Notes: generated from the letters alone by a model not told the origin. A stretch of DNA of 64,000 bases from Berberis thunbergii (GCA_003290165.1 QNQO01009207.1:62001-126000), one strand, 5' to 3'; counted from the stretch's first letter, positions 13,276-25,796 are shown. Numbers and translations: made by a program.

Positions 13276-14821
13276 GTGAAAAAAAGTTCAAGGAGGGGGA
13301 TGCCTACACTAAGTATTTTTTTGCTTCTACCAAGTCCAAACAGAAGCAGCGAGCCATCCATCAGATTAATTTACCGTGCGGTAGAGTTATTTCGGAACCA
13401 GGGGAGATTCTTGACAGTGCCAATGAGTTTTTTGCTACTATGTTGTCCTCTCAGGGTGATTGTATGGAGGATACAGATTTGCTAAATTGTATCCCAACGT
13501 TGGTAGAACCTGGTCAATGCACGCTTTTGGTTAAACGACCTTCCATGGAGGAAGTTAGAGATGTTGTTTTCGACATACCCAAAAATAGTGCGCCAGGGCC
13601 GGATGGCTTTACGGCTGATTTTTTTTTCAGTTTTGTTGGGAATTTTTGAGCTTGGACATTTGGGAGGCAGCTATACAATTTTTTGAAGGGGAGGTAATGC
13701 CGTCATCATTTTCGGCGAACTTCTTGGCCTTGATTCCTAAAACTGAGAATCCAATTTCTTTTTCTGATTTTCGCCCAATTAGTCTATGTAATGTGATTTA
13801 TAAGATCTTCAGTAAAATCCTTTGTAATAGGCTGGTAGATATCTTGCCAAGGTTGATTTCTCAGGAGCAGGGGGCTTTTGTTAAAGGCAGGTTCATTGGT
13901 GAAAATATTGGCCTGGCGCAGGAATTGATTAGAGATATTAACAGAAAGGTTATTGGAGGTAATGTGGTGCTGAAAATTGACATGGAGAAAGCATATGATA
14001 GAATGGAATGGAATTTTTTGCTTGCAGTTCTTAAAAAATTTGGCTTTAATGGTAGATTCTGCCATCTCATCTCCAACTGTGTGGCATTTTGTGGATTTTT
14101 GGTTTTGCTCCAGGGAGTCTACAAAGGTTTTTTTAGATCCACTAGGGCTTTAAGGCAAGGAGATCCTCTTTCGCCGTTTCTTTTCATTATTGCCTCTGAA
14201 GTGTTGAGTAGGGGATTGAAAGCAGCTTTTGATAATGGAAAAATTGGGTATTATTATACTCCCAGGAATTGCAGCCCTATCTCACATCTTCTGTATGCAG
14301 ACGATACTCTTATTTTTCTAAATGGCAGACAGTCCTCAGTCATGGGTTGCATGGAGTTTCTGCGTCGGTACTGTCGGTCCTCGGGGTAGAAAATCAATGA
14401 AGGAAAAAGTTCTTTTACTTTGGATGACAAGGCAGTAACGGAGCGCATTGTGGCTTTAAAGAGTTATACTGATTTCCGATTTCATGTTGGCCCATTGAAA
14501 TATTTGGGCGGACCAGTGTTCCAAGGGAGAGTTAAAATTTCGTACTTTGAAAATTTAATTACTAAGATTCAGACTCGTATTCAGGGATGGAAGGCCAAAT
14601 TGTTATCCCCAGGAGGCCGACTAATTTTGATTAAGCACGTCCTTAGTTCTATTCCTATTTATATTCTTAGTGCCATGTGTGTACCAAGTACAGTTTTAGC
14701 TCGAATTAATAGTTTGATGGTGGACTTCTTTTGGGGGGATTGTGAAGGTTGTTTAAAGAAAAAATGGGTGTCATGGGGACAACATTTGCTTTCCACAACT
14801 GGAAGAAGGTTTGGGAGTTAG
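13276..14821 (+). pseudogene. LINE ORF2, reverse transcriptase domain
   Basis: Reverse transcriptase motifs appear in order across three frames: SAPGPDGFTADFF (about 13588-13626), ALIPKTENP then FRPISLCNVIYKI (about 13727-13809), the QGAFVKGRFI block (about 13868), the Asp-bearing KIDMEKAYDRMEW (about 13974), LRQGDPLSPFLFI (about 14151) and the catalytic LLYADDTLIF box (about 14289-14318). YADD and the first Asp are intact. Breaks are a frameshift between 13247 and 13440, a TGA near 13649, and a TAG at about 14387. The thumb region (LKYLGGPVFQG, IQGWKAKLLSPGGR) continues to about 14821. The family uses this domain for target-primed reverse transcription. Confidence 0.95.
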
Positions 14822-15886
14822 AGATTTGAGGGTGGTGATGAAGGCCTTTCCAATCAAGGCTCTTTGGAGACTATTGACCTCAGACTCATTATGGGCTTCT
14901 TTTATGAGGAGAAAATACTGGATACGAGGCATTAATTTGAATAGTCAACCGGTCAAAAATGGGTCATCTCCTTTTTTTAAAGAGACATGCTTGGGCGACC
15001 GTTTCTTTTAAGTAATTCGCTTTGGCGCATTGGCATGGGGGATTTAAGTTTCTTTGAGGAAAACTGGAACTTGGTGGCATCTTTCAAGAGACCGATAGTG
15101 ATGGTTAATCAAGGTTGTTGGCCTTCAGTCAGCGAGGTGATTTTGAATAATTTTGAATTGGTTCATTCAGATATTAGAAGCTTGGCACGTGGTCTTTTTG
15201 TGGATAGATTATGTGGAAAGGCCCATGAGCAGGATACGTGTGTGTGGGTTCCAAGTAATAATGGGATTTTTTCTTTTCAATCGGCTTATGAACTGTTGCG
15301 GAAAAATGGGAGGGTCAAGGCAATAAATCAACTGCTTTGGCAAGATCTTTTTCCTTCCAGAATATCAGTCTTTATTTGGAAATTACTCCGTAGAGGAGTG
15401 CCAGTGGATGGGGAATTATACAGATGTGGTATCAGCCTAGCTTCTAGATGTCGTTGTTGTAGCTCGCCAAAGCAAGAATCCTTGAAGCATCTCTTCCTAG
15501 ATGGAGAATTGGCGATGCAGGTGTGGAGTCATTTTGATAGGATCTTTGACGTTCATACACGGAGACCAGCAGAAGTCTCAACGGTGATGGCCACTTGGTT
15601 CAAGAGAGCTAAACGCGATTCGCAAACAGGTGTGCTATTCTTTCTTTCTCCTATGTTCATTCTATGGGAAATTTGGAAACAAAGATGCAAATGTGTTTAT
15701 GAAAATGTCCCCCCAAATCCAGCCTTTGCGATATTGAACATTAGGCGTCAGTTGAGATTGGCAAATACTTTTATAACCCCCAAGCAAGTTAGTATGAACA
15801 AGGCCCCCCTACGGGCTTTGGGGTTAATGTGCTCCATGTTAGAAGGAAGTTGGTTCGAATTATTTTTTGGCACCCTCCCCCTTTAG
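14811..15886 (+). pseudogene. LINE ORF2, C-terminal region with zf-RVT domain
   Basis: This frame carries the connection region and the zf-RVT domain of plant L1 elements. It reads SFQSAYELLRKNG (about 15270), then LWQDLFPSRISVFIWKLL, then a cysteine-rich CRCCSSPKQESLKHLF finger (about 15451). The expected Glu of the usual CPxCxxxxEtxxHlF pattern is kept, but the Cys spacing is altered. A frameshift near 14821 and another near 14990 separate it from the reverse transcriptase. The frame runs on past 15780 out of register, where the RNase H segment takes over in another frame. Confidence 0.85.
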
Positions 15887-16371
15887 ATTTTGTTGCGCTT
15901 AATGTGGATGGCTCTTCCCGTAAGGACAAGGCAGCCGACAGTGTGATTATTAGAGACTCGAGGGGTTCATGTGTTGGGGGAAAGCAAATTTTTTTTAGTG
16001 CAGGATCTAACAACAAAGCGAAAATTTTGGCTCTTTTGGAGGGGCTCCGCCTCTGTCTTGACTGGGGTTTCTAAAAGGTGGTTATCCAAACGGATTCGGC
16101 TCTTGTTTGCGGTTGGTTTTTGGAATATTTAAAAATACCTTGGCATTTGTAGAATATTTTAAAAGAAATTAAGTTATTGACAGCGACAATGACGTTAGAT
16201 TGTCAACATATCTATAGAGAGGCTAATGCGGTGGCAAATTCATTGGCAAATAGAGCACAAAAAGATCATAGGACAATTTCTTTCAATGGGACTGATTTGC
16301 CTAGGAAAATTGCAGGCTTGATTGTGCTAGACAGATTACATACGGTTTACATTCGCCATGGGGATGAGTAG
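15829..16371 (+). pseudogene. LINE ORF2, RNase H domain (degenerate)
   Basis: This plant-type RNase H domain reads LDFVALNVDGSSRKD (first catalytic Asp at about 15905), NNKAKILALLEGLRL, VIQTDSALV (about 16081-16107) and EANAVANSLANRA. In the family the second motif is usually AE and the last is AVADxLA. Here Glu has become Lys and Asp has become Asn, so two of the four metal-binding residues are lost. Stops lie at about 16072 (TAA) and 16150 (TAG). The frame ends at 16369-16371. Confidence 0.88.
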
Positions 16372-16573
16372 TTATCTGATTGTTCTATGGCTGCGAGGAT
16401 TTGCTTTTAGGTATTTTTGTTTTACGGCTGCGGCTAAAATTTTGTTTTGGTTATTTCACGGGTAAAGTCGTCATGTACCCCCGTATTGATTGTAAATCAA
16501 TTTTTTGATAATTAATTAAGGTCTGGCATTCCAGAGGTGCCCCTCCCCACTGGAGGTTTAATTAAAAAAAAAA
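16372..16573 (+). other. LINE 3' UTR and poly(A) tail
   Basis: About 190 bp of non-coding sequence follows the last ORF2 stop, with a GC-rich GCCCCTCCCCACTGGAGG stretch just before the A run at 16564-16573. The satellite resumes at TGGAGTAAATT, the point expected after the interrupted left monomer, apart from a few missing bases. Confidence 0.88.
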
Positions 16574-19500
16574 TGGAGTAAATTAGAACTAACTACAACC
16601 TGTAGTTCTATTTAAGTGAAAATTTATGCCAAACATCAATTCGCAATCTAAACTGATCGTTTTTAGGGCATAATCTGAATGGAGAAGGATGTGACTTAAC
16701 AAATTTACTTATTTTCATCTCTAACCTCTAATAATGTATTTATTATTAAAAAAATTTAGTAAATTAGAACAGACAACAACATCTAGTTTCATTTGAATGA
16801 AAAATTAAACATAACTTCACAATGCTATCTAAATTTAATGTTTTTAGGGCATCTGAACGTAAAATTATTAATGGACTTGATTTGACCACTAACCTTAGTT
16901 ATGTATTTATTATGATAAATGGAGTAAAGTAGATCAAAAAACTCTATCTTCATTTAAATGTAAAATTAACTAAACTTTACTTTGCGATTTAATTTCAATG
17001 TTTTTAGGGCACATTCGAAGAAAAACAAAAGGATTTGAACGAACAAATGAGCTTATTTTGACCTCAAACCTATTCTATATATTTATCATGAAAAATGGAG
17101 TAAATTAAATATATCAACAACATCTAGTTTTTATATAAATAAAAAGTTAAGCGGAACATCACTTCGCAATCTAAATTGAACGTTTTTTAGGGCACAATCT
17201 AAACGGAAAAGAATTTGAGCGAACAAGTGGACTTATTTTGTCCACAAACCATTTTATGTATTTATTATGAAAAATGGAGTAAATTAGATCTATCAACAAC
17301 CTATAGATTTTATCTAAAAAAAGTTAAGCCAAACATCACCTTGCAATCTAAATTGATTGTCTTTTAGGGCACAATCTTAACGAAGAAGGATTTGATTGAA
17401 CAAATTGACTTATTTTGACCTCTAACCTCTAATTGTGAATTTATTATGACAAATGGAGTAGATTACATAGAAAACCTAGTTTTATTTAAATGAAAAATTA
17501 AGCCAAACTTCACTTTGCAATCAAAATTCAACGTTTTTGGGGCTTTATTTGAACAGGGAAGGATTGACTGAACAAATGGACTTACTTTGAACTCTAACCT
17601 CATTTATGTATTTATTATGAAAAATAAAGTAAATTATATCTTACAACAACCTCTAGTTTCATCTGATTGAATATTTAGACAAACATAACTTTGCTATATA
17701 AATTGAACGATTTTAGGGCATAATCTGAACGGAAAAGGATTTGATTGAACATATTGACTTATTTTGAACTCTAACTTCTAATTATATATTTATTATGAAA
17801 AATAAAGTAAATTATATAAAAAAAACTTTTATTTCATTTAAATATAAAAATTGAGCCAAACTTTACTTTACGATCTAAATTCAACGTTTGTCAAGACACA
17901 ATCTAAACGGAGATGGATTTGACTAAACAATTGGAATTATTTTGACCTCAATCCTCATTTATTTAGTTATTTATTATAAAAATGGAGTAAATTAGATCAA
18001 ACATCAACCTGTAGTTTCATTTAAATTAAAAAGTAAGCAAAACTTCACTTTGCTATCTAAATTGAACATTTTTTACAGCACAATCTGAACGGAGAAGGAT
18101 TTGACGAGACAAATGGACTTATATTTACTTCTAACCTCATTTATGTATTTATTATGAAAAATGGAGAAAATTAGGTGTAACATTAGTTTCATTTAAATGA
18201 AAATTTAAGTCAAATATCAATTTGCAATCAAAATTGAACGATTTTAGCACATAATCTGAATGGAGAAGGATTTGAGTGAACAAATTGACTTATTTTCACC
18301 TCTAACATCTAACTATGTATTTATTATGAAAAATGGAGTAAATTAGAATAAACAGCAACTGCTAGTTTCATTTAAATGAAAAATTAAGCCAAACTTCACT
18401 TTGCTATATAAATTCAACATTTTTTGGGCGCTATTTGGAAGTAAAATGATTTGACAGAACAAATGGACTTATTTTGATTTCTAACCTCATTTATGTATTT
18501 ATTATGACAAATGGAGTTAATTAGATCAAACAACAGTCTCTAGCTTCATTTAATTTAAAAAATTAAGCCAAACTTTACTATGCAATCTAACTTCAACCCT
18601 TTTTAGAGCACTATCTGAACGAAAAATGATTTGACCGAATAATTTGACTTATTTTGACCTCTAACCTCATATATTTAATTAATATTACAAATGGAGTAAA
18701 TTAGATCTAACAACAACCTCTAAATTCATGTAAACGTCAAATTAGCCAAACTTTACATTGCGATATAAATTCAATGTTTTTTAGGGCACAATTGGAATGG
18801 AGAAGGATTTGATCAAACAAATGGACTTACTTTGACCTCTAAAATCATTTGTATATTAATTATGACAAATGGAGTAAATTATAGTTAACAACAACCTCTA
18901 GTTTCATCTAAATAAAAAATTTAGCCAAACATCACTTTCCTATCTAAATTGAACGATTTTAGGGCATAATCTGAATGGTGAAGGATTTGATTGAACAAAT
19001 TGACTTATTTTGACCTCCAACCACAATTTTGTATTTAATATGCAAATGGAGTAAAAAAAATAAAGAAACACTTCTAGTTTCATTTAAATTCAGCGGTTTT
19101 AGGGGACTATCAAAATGGGATAGATTTGCTTGAACAAATGGACTTATTTAACCTCTAACCTTAGATATGTATTTATTATGGCAAATGGAGTAAATTAGAA
19201 CTAACTACAACCTGTAGTTCTATTTAAGTGAAAATTTATGCCAAACATCAATTGGCAATCTGAACTGAACGTTTTTAGGGCATAATCTGAATGGAGAAGG
19301 ATTTGACTTAACATATTGACTTATTTTCATCTTTAACCTCTAATAATGTATTTATTATTATAAAAAAATTTAGTAAATTAGAACAGATAAAAACATCTTG
19401 TTTCATTTAAATGAAAAATTAAACAAAACTTCACATTGCTATATAAATTCAATGTTTTTAGGGCATCTGAACAAAAATTATCTGGCTGAACAAATGGACT

Positions 19501-22500
19501 TGATTTGACCACTAACCTCATTTATGTATTTATTATGATAAATGGAGTAAAGTAGATCAAAAAACTTTAATTAAAATTTATGCCAAACTTCACTTTGCAA
19601 TCTGAATTCAACCTTTTTTAGGGCACTATCTGAATGGAAAAGAATATGATCGAACAATTGGTCTTATTTTGACCTCTAACGTCATATATGAATTTATTAT
19701 AACAAACAAAGTAAAGTAGGGCATAATCTGAATGGTGAAGGATTTGATTGAACAAATTGACTTCTTTTTACCTCTAACCACAATTTTGTATTTAATATGC
19801 AAATGGAGTAAAAAAAAGAAATAAACACTTCTAGTTTCATTTAAATTCAACGTTTTTAGGGGACTATCAAAATGGGAAGGATTTGACCGAACAAATGGAA
19901 TTATTTGACCTCTAACTTTATATATGTATTTATTATGGAAAATGGAGTAAATTAGAACTAACTACAACCTGTAGTTCTATTTAAGTGAAAATTTATGCCA
20001 AACATCAATTTGCAATCTAAACTTAATGTTTTCAGGGCATAATCTGAATGGAGAAGGATTTGACTTAACAAATTGACTTATTTTCATCTATTACTTTTAA
20101 TAATGTATTTATTATTAAAAAAAATATTAGTAAATTAGAACAGACAACAACATCTAGTTTCATTTAAATGAAAAATTAAACAAAACTTCACATTGTTATC
20201 TAAATTCAATGTTTTTAGGGCATCTGAACGTAAAATTATTAATGGACTTGATTTGACCACTAACCGCATTTATGTATTTATTATGATAAATGGAGTAAAG
20301 TAGATCAAAAAACTTTAATTGAAAATTTATGCCAAACTTATATTTGCAATCTGAATTCAACCTTTTTTAGGGCACTATCTGAATGGAAAAGAATATGATC
20401 GAACAATTGGACTTATTTTGACCACTAACCTCATATATGAATTTATTATTACAAATAAAGTAAATTAGATCTAACATAACCTCTATCTTCATTTAAATGT
20501 AAAATTAACCAAACTTTACTTTGCGACTTAATTTCAATGTTTTTAGGGCACAATCGAAGAAAAACAAAAGGATTTGACCGAACAAATGAGCTTATTTTGA
20601 CCTCAAACCTCTTTATATATTTATCATGAATAATGGAGTAAATCTAACAACAGCATCTAGTTTTTATATAAATAAAAAGTTAAGAGCAACATCACTTCGC
20701 AATCTAAATTGAACGTTTTGTAGGGCACAATCTAAACGGAAAAGAATTTGAGCGAACAAGTGGACTTATTTTGTCCACAAACCATTTTATGTATTTATTA
20801 TGAAAAATAGTGTAAATTAGATCTATCAACAACATATAGATTTTATTTAAAAAAAGTTATGCCAAACATCACTTTGCAATCTAAATTGATTGTCTTTTAG
20901 GACACAATCTGAACGAATAAGGATTTGAGTGAACAAATTGACTTATTTTGACCTCTAACCTCTAATTTTGAATTTATTATGACAAATGGAATTTATTACA
21001 TAGAAAAGCTAGTTTTATTTAAATAAAAAATTAAGCCAAACTTCACTTTGCAATCCAAATTCAATGTTTTTAGGGCTTTATTTGAACAGGGAAGGATTGA
21101 CCGAACAAATGGAGTTACTTTGAACTCTAACCTCATTTATGTATTTATTATGAAAAATAAAGTAAATTATATCTTACAACAACCTCTAGTTTCATCTGAT
21201 TGAATATTTAGACAAACATAACTTTGCTATATAAATTGAACGATTTTAGGGCATAATCTGAACGGAAAAGGATTTGATTGAACATATTGACTTATTTTGA
21301 ACTCTAACTTCTAATTATATATTTATTATGAAAAATAAAGTAAATTATATAAAAAAAAACTTTTATTTTCATTTAAATATAAAAATTGAGCCAAACTTTA
21401 CTTTACGATCTAAATTCAACGTTTGTTATGGGCAAAATCTAAACGGAGATGGATATGACTAAACAAATGGAATTATTTTGACCTCAATCCTCAATCTTCT
21501 TTTATTTATTTATTTATTATAACAAATGTAGTAAATTAGATCAAACATCAGCCTGTGGTTTCATTTAAATGAAAAAGTAAGTCAAACTTCACTTTGCTAT
21601 CTAAATTGAACATTTTTTACGGCACAATCTGAACGGAGAAGGATTTGACGAAAGAAATGGACTTATATTTACCTCTAACCTCATTTATGTATTTATTATG
21701 AAAAATGGAGAAAATTAGATGTAACAACAACCTCTAGTTTCATTTAAATGAAAATTTAAGCCAAATATCAATTTGCAATCAAAATTGAACGATTTTAGCG
21801 CATAATCTGAATGGGAAAAGATTTGACGGAACAAATTGACTTATTTTCACCTCTAACATCTAAATATGTATTTATTATGAAAAATGGAGTAAATTAGAAC
21901 AAACAACAACTTCTAGTTTCATTTAAATGAAAAATTAAGCCAAACTTCACTTTGCTATATAAATTCAACATTTTTAGGGCACTATTTTAAAGGAAAATGA
22001 TTTGACGGAACAAATGGACTTATTTTGACCTCTAACCTCATTTATGTATTTATTATGACAAATCGAGTTAATTAGATCAAACAACAGTCTCTAGTTTCAT
22101 TTAATTTAAAAAATTAAGCAAAACTTCACTGTGCAATCTAACTTCAACCTTTTTTAGAACACTATTTGAACCAAAAAGGATTTGACCGAATAATTGGACT
22201 TATTTTGACCTCTAACCTCATATATTTAATTATTATTACAAATGGAGTAAATTAGATGTAACGACAGCCTCTAGTTTCATGTTAATGTCAAATTAGCCAA
22301 ACTTTACGTTGCGATATAAATTCAACATTTTTTAGGGCACAATCAAAATGGAGAAGGATTTGATCAAACAAATGGACTTACTTTGACCTCTAACATCATT
22401 TGAATATTAATTATGAAAAATGTAGTAAATTATATTTAACAACAACCTCTAGTTTCATCTAACTAAAAAATTTAGCCAAACATCACTTTCCAATCTAAAT

Positions 22501-23373
22501 TGAATGATTTTAGGGGATAATCTGAATGGTGAAGGATTTGATTGAACAAATTGACTTATTTTGACCTCTAACCACAATTTTGTATTTAATATGCAAATGG
22601 AGTAAAAAAAAGAAAGAAACACTTCTATTTCATTTAAATTCAACGTTTTTAGGGGACTATCAAAATGGGAAGGATTTGACCGAACAAATGGACTTATTTG
22701 ACCTCTAACTTTATATATGTATTTAATATGGAAAATGGAGTAAATTAGAACTAACTACAACCTGTAGTTCTATTTAAGTGAAAATTTATGCCAAACATAA
22801 ATTAGCAATCTAAACTTAACGTTTTTAGGGCATAATCTGAATGGAGAAGGATTTGACTTAACAAATTGACTTATTTTCATCTATAACTTCTAATAATGTA
22901 TTTATTATTAAAAAAAATTAGTAAATTAGAATAGACAACAACATCTAGTTTCATTTAAATGAAAAATTAAACAAAACTTCACATTGCTATCTAAATTCAA
23001 TGTTTTTAGGGCATCTGAATGTAAAATTATTAATGGACTTGATTTGACCACTAACCTCATTTATGTATTTATTATGATAAATGGAGTAAAGTAGATCAAA
23101 AAACTTTAATTGAAAATTTATGCCAAACTTATCTTTGCAATCTGAATTCAACCTTTTTTAGGGCACTATCTGAATGGAAAAGAATATGATCAAACAATTG
23201 GATTTATTTTGACCTCTAACCTCATATATGAATTTATTATTACAAATAAAGTAAATTAGATCTAACAACAACCTCTATCTTCATTTAAATGTAAAATGAA
23301 CAAAACTTTACTCTGCGATTTAATTTCAATGTTTTTAGGGCACAATCGAAGAAAAACAAAAGGATTTGACCGA
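16574..23373. repeat. AT-rich satellite array, right arm
   Basis: The same satellite continues to the right of the LINE, with the higher-order landmarks at 17238 and 20771. One monomer of about 190 bp is missing at about 16940, where GATCAAAAAACT joins directly to CTATCTTCATTT; the other copies have a full monomer between these motifs. At 18961-19717 a block is followed by a near-copy of about 750 bp starting at 19718, joined inside a monomer (GTAAAGTA then GGGCATAATC). The array stops abruptly at about 23373, in the middle of a monomer after AAGGATTTGACC. Confidence 0.94.
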
Positions 23374-23557
23374 AGTTGTTGACTTAAGCAACAGGTATGC
23401 AACTTTAATTGAGTTTTGTCCAGATTTACTTCATTCTTCAAACAAAGTTGTTGACTTAAGCATCATAGTGCTCTCGACTACTGAAAAGGTGGTCATTGAC
23501 AGCCTAACATCTGTTTTATTGGTCAAACTCACAAAAGGACAATTTTATGACTCATCA
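23374..23557 (+). mobile_element. 3' end fragment of a Ty3/gypsy-type LTR
   Basis: The stretch GTTGACTTAAGCATCATAGT, then TGGTCATTGACAGCCTAACA, matches the end of the LTR at 28710-29242 in order and orientation. It ends in CATCA at 23553-23557, the terminus expected for this LTR family (TGATG...CATCA). It directly abuts the satellite on its left. Only the last 180 bp or so of the LTR remain. Confidence 0.7.
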
Positions 23558-23561
23558 TTTA

Positions 23562-23630
<69 letters not shown>

Positions 23631-23631
23631 T

Positions 23632-23696
<65 letters not shown>
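23558..23696. repeat. (TTA)n microsatellite
   Basis: About 140 bp of nearly pure ATT/TTA trinucleotide repeat, broken once by TTAATTTATTTATTTATT near 23630. It lies exactly between two LTR ends of the same family that face each other. Confidence 0.97.
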
Positions 23697-23697
<1 letters not shown>

Positions 23698-24303
23698 GAT
23701 GTAGTCGATTCCTATTCTTTTTTCTTGCTACTTACATAGACCGGCACAAATAGCACACATGAGCCAAGGACTACCGTGTGGCGGCTGATGGCACTTCGAT
23801 GCATAAATTAGATAAGGCTTAGGAGAGGCTTAAATTTGTAAATCGGGTTTTTGTAGAATACCTCAAGTTTATCGACCTTATCTCCCCTTTATAGTGTAGG
23901 AGTCCTTGTTTGGCTAGGCTTTTGGTGGCGTAGTTTAGGGAAATAGATCTTGCTGGAAATCCTTTCCTAATTGAGAGTTATCCATGTTGGATAGTTTCCC
24001 TACACGACTTGTGCTCCTAGATCCGCAGGAGAGGTTTCCATTTATGAGTGTTGTCCATGCAAGGTAGATTTCTTAGATATTTGCCTTAGAAGTCTTACGA
24101 GTATTAGGCTTGACCGCGTGACGTATATGGACTTAATGGCTCATTGCAACCCGGACCCGACTGCTTGGATCTTTCCAAAAATGGGCTTAATGTTGTTTGG
24201 GCCTCGCTGGATTGAGAATGCAATCGGGCCTGTTTTGTTCTATGGACGAGATTACCATGACACGTGTACGATGATGATTAGAGGATGGTTTGATGTATCA
24301 TCA
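23697..24303 (-). mobile_element. LTR of Tat-like Ty3/gypsy element A
   Basis: Read on the minus strand this block begins TGATGATACATCA (24303-24291) and ends CGACTACATCA (23707-23697), giving matching TGATG/CATCA ends and a length of 607 bp. Within it on the minus strand are CACGTGTCATGG near the start, a TATA-like ACTATAAAGGGGAG (about 23890-23900), and a GCATCGAAGTGCCATCAGCC block near the end that matches the ends of the two related LTRs in this window. It is flanked on its inner side by a polypurine tract. Confidence 0.78.
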
Positions 24304-24320
24304 GCTACCCCCTCTAGTTG
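24304..24320 (-). other. Polypurine tract of element A
   Basis: On the minus strand AGAGGGGGTAGC directly precedes the LTR start TGATG. This purine run is where plus-strand DNA synthesis of an LTR element starts, so the LTR at 23697-24303 is a 3' LTR of an element that runs on the minus strand. Confidence 0.72.
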
Positions 24321-24592
24321 GTGGGACATCTAATCGGCCCACTAGGTCATTTCATGAAGCAATTGTGCAGTCATGATGATTGAGTCTGAGTTGTTTCCTC
24401 AAGCGGTGAATTTCATTAATTTAGCGTGCGCCAGCTTGAAACAAGGAAAGGCAGGAGTTGAGCTTTCTATAAAATCCCCTGCTTGTGGAGTATAGCCCCT
24501 TTTACTCTTTCAATCTATTCTGTTTCGCCGCACTACTGTATGAGCTTTTGACTTTGTTTAACCTTCGTATTTGAAAGCTTGTACTTTCTTTC

Positions 24593-25795
24593 ATGGCGGG
24601 TCAGAATCAGCTTCCTGATGAACTGTTCACCAAGGGCCATAAGTTTTTTTAGAAGAGGTTGCTCTCTGAATCTGATCTGGAAGTCCTTCGTAGGACATAA
24701 AGAAATCTTGATGATTTGGTGTTCTGCGCTCTGGGCGCCGATCTGACGCCGTTGTCCCCTCTTAAAGGGTTTATCTGTCTCCACCATGGTATGCTTTAAT
24801 CGGGTGTCCACTTTCTGTTATCAAGGAGATTTGGGAGTTCCTGGCATACCTCGGTATTCAACCTACTCAATTTGTGTTGAAAGGGTATATGAGTGTTATT
24901 GCCATTTTAATTAGGGTTGAGGATGTTGGTGTCAGAGGGTCTTCGAGGGCAATGCAATGCCTACTTATACTCAGACAAATGAGCATGTTGTGTGCGTGTT
25001 GATATTGCTAGACTACTTCGACAATCTGCCTTATGATTTTAAATCATGGATAAAGTTTTGTTTCATGGTTCCTGAGGATTCGACATACTTTCAGCTTGCT
25101 GGTCATCCGATCGAGCGTTAATTTAGACTACCGAGTAAATTGACTATTTTTTTTATTTTTCTTGAGTTAACTGCATATTAAACTGACCCATTGTGGTTTT
25201 TGTAGAGAGATTCCCAACTTCGCCACTTTCTGGTGAAAATAAAGCAATTTTGGATGCGTTCCGCGACATGCATCGTCTAGAAGTAAAGGATGTCGTTAGG
25301 TCTTCTAATGTTGAGCACAACGGACTGTGGGCTCATTGGCACGTGGTTCCCACTTTTTCTTGGATAAAGAAGCCAAAACTTGAAGGTGTGTCTACTTCGA
25401 GAAAGAGGAAACTTCCTAAGATCAAGTTTCCAAGCCCTTCAAGGAAGGCAGAAATAGATGTGGTACTTCCTTCTCTTGTGCATCTGAAGAGTTCTCATGT
25501 TTTTTTTAGATCTGTTCGCAAGAACTTTGCCTCATTCGAAAGACGTGATGTTGTCAGGGAAGTGTCGGATGAGACTGTTGTTTCTGAGGGTTGTGATGCT
25601 CAGGCTATGGCGCCCCTATTTCCCTTCTTGACTTGGAGAGGGAGTATATGCAAATGGTTGGCATGGAGGATGTGACTAAACAATGGGATCTGGAGGGAGA
25701 GGAGGGGCCCTCCAACACTTCCTATTATGGCCTAGAACGAGACGGTGAGCAATGCGGACTACAAGTAGACATGCGAAAATCTTAAAAACGAACTA
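24593..25795 (+). pseudogene. Antisense ORF of element A (Transposase_28-like, 'putative gypsy type transposon')
   Basis: Translation from the ATG at 24593 gives MAGQNQLPDELFTKGHKFF, then a stop, then in broken frames GADLTPLSPLKGFICLHHGM and SGVHFLL. This is the same order as the copy at 62000 (TPMSPPAGFIGLHRGM, TGVHFPV) and resembles the family Transposase_28. A likely intron ends at TTTTTGTAG near 25204; the following exon (25205-25675) reads RFPTSPLSGENKAILDAF and a basic KRKLPKIKFPSPSRK. The tail to about 25795 (CENLKNELVKLY) is the start of a coiled coil. The ORF runs opposite to its LTR, as known for extra antisense ORFs in Tat-lineage gypsy elements. It has many stops and is cut at the junction with element B. 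Confidence 0.66.
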
Positions 25796-25796
25796 G

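Larger units (their letters stand above)
10720..16573 (+). mobile_element. L1-type plant LINE, 5'-truncated and inactive
   Basis: A non-LTR retrotransposon of about 5.85 kb lies inside the satellite. In order it has the end of ORF1 with a zinc knuckle, ORF2 with APE-type endonuclease, reverse transcriptase, zf-RVT and RNase H domains, a short 3' UTR and a ten-base A tail at 16564-16573. Its GC content and coding-like composition differ sharply from the flanking satellite. ORF1 starts part-way through its N-terminal domain, so the 5' end is truncated. Both frames have several stops and frameshifts, so it cannot be active. No target-site duplication is seen; instead a few target bases are missing and there is filler at the 5' junction. 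Confidence 0.95.

Noticed and set aside
10918..14448. Minus-strand ORFs over the LINE (for example 11307-10918 and 14065-13784)
   Set aside because: They lie opposite clearly recognisable ORF1/ORF2 motifs and have no recognisable protein character of their own.
1..23373. CRISPR-like array
   Set aside because: The whole 178 bp unit is repeated with no unique spacers; it is a eukaryotic satellite.
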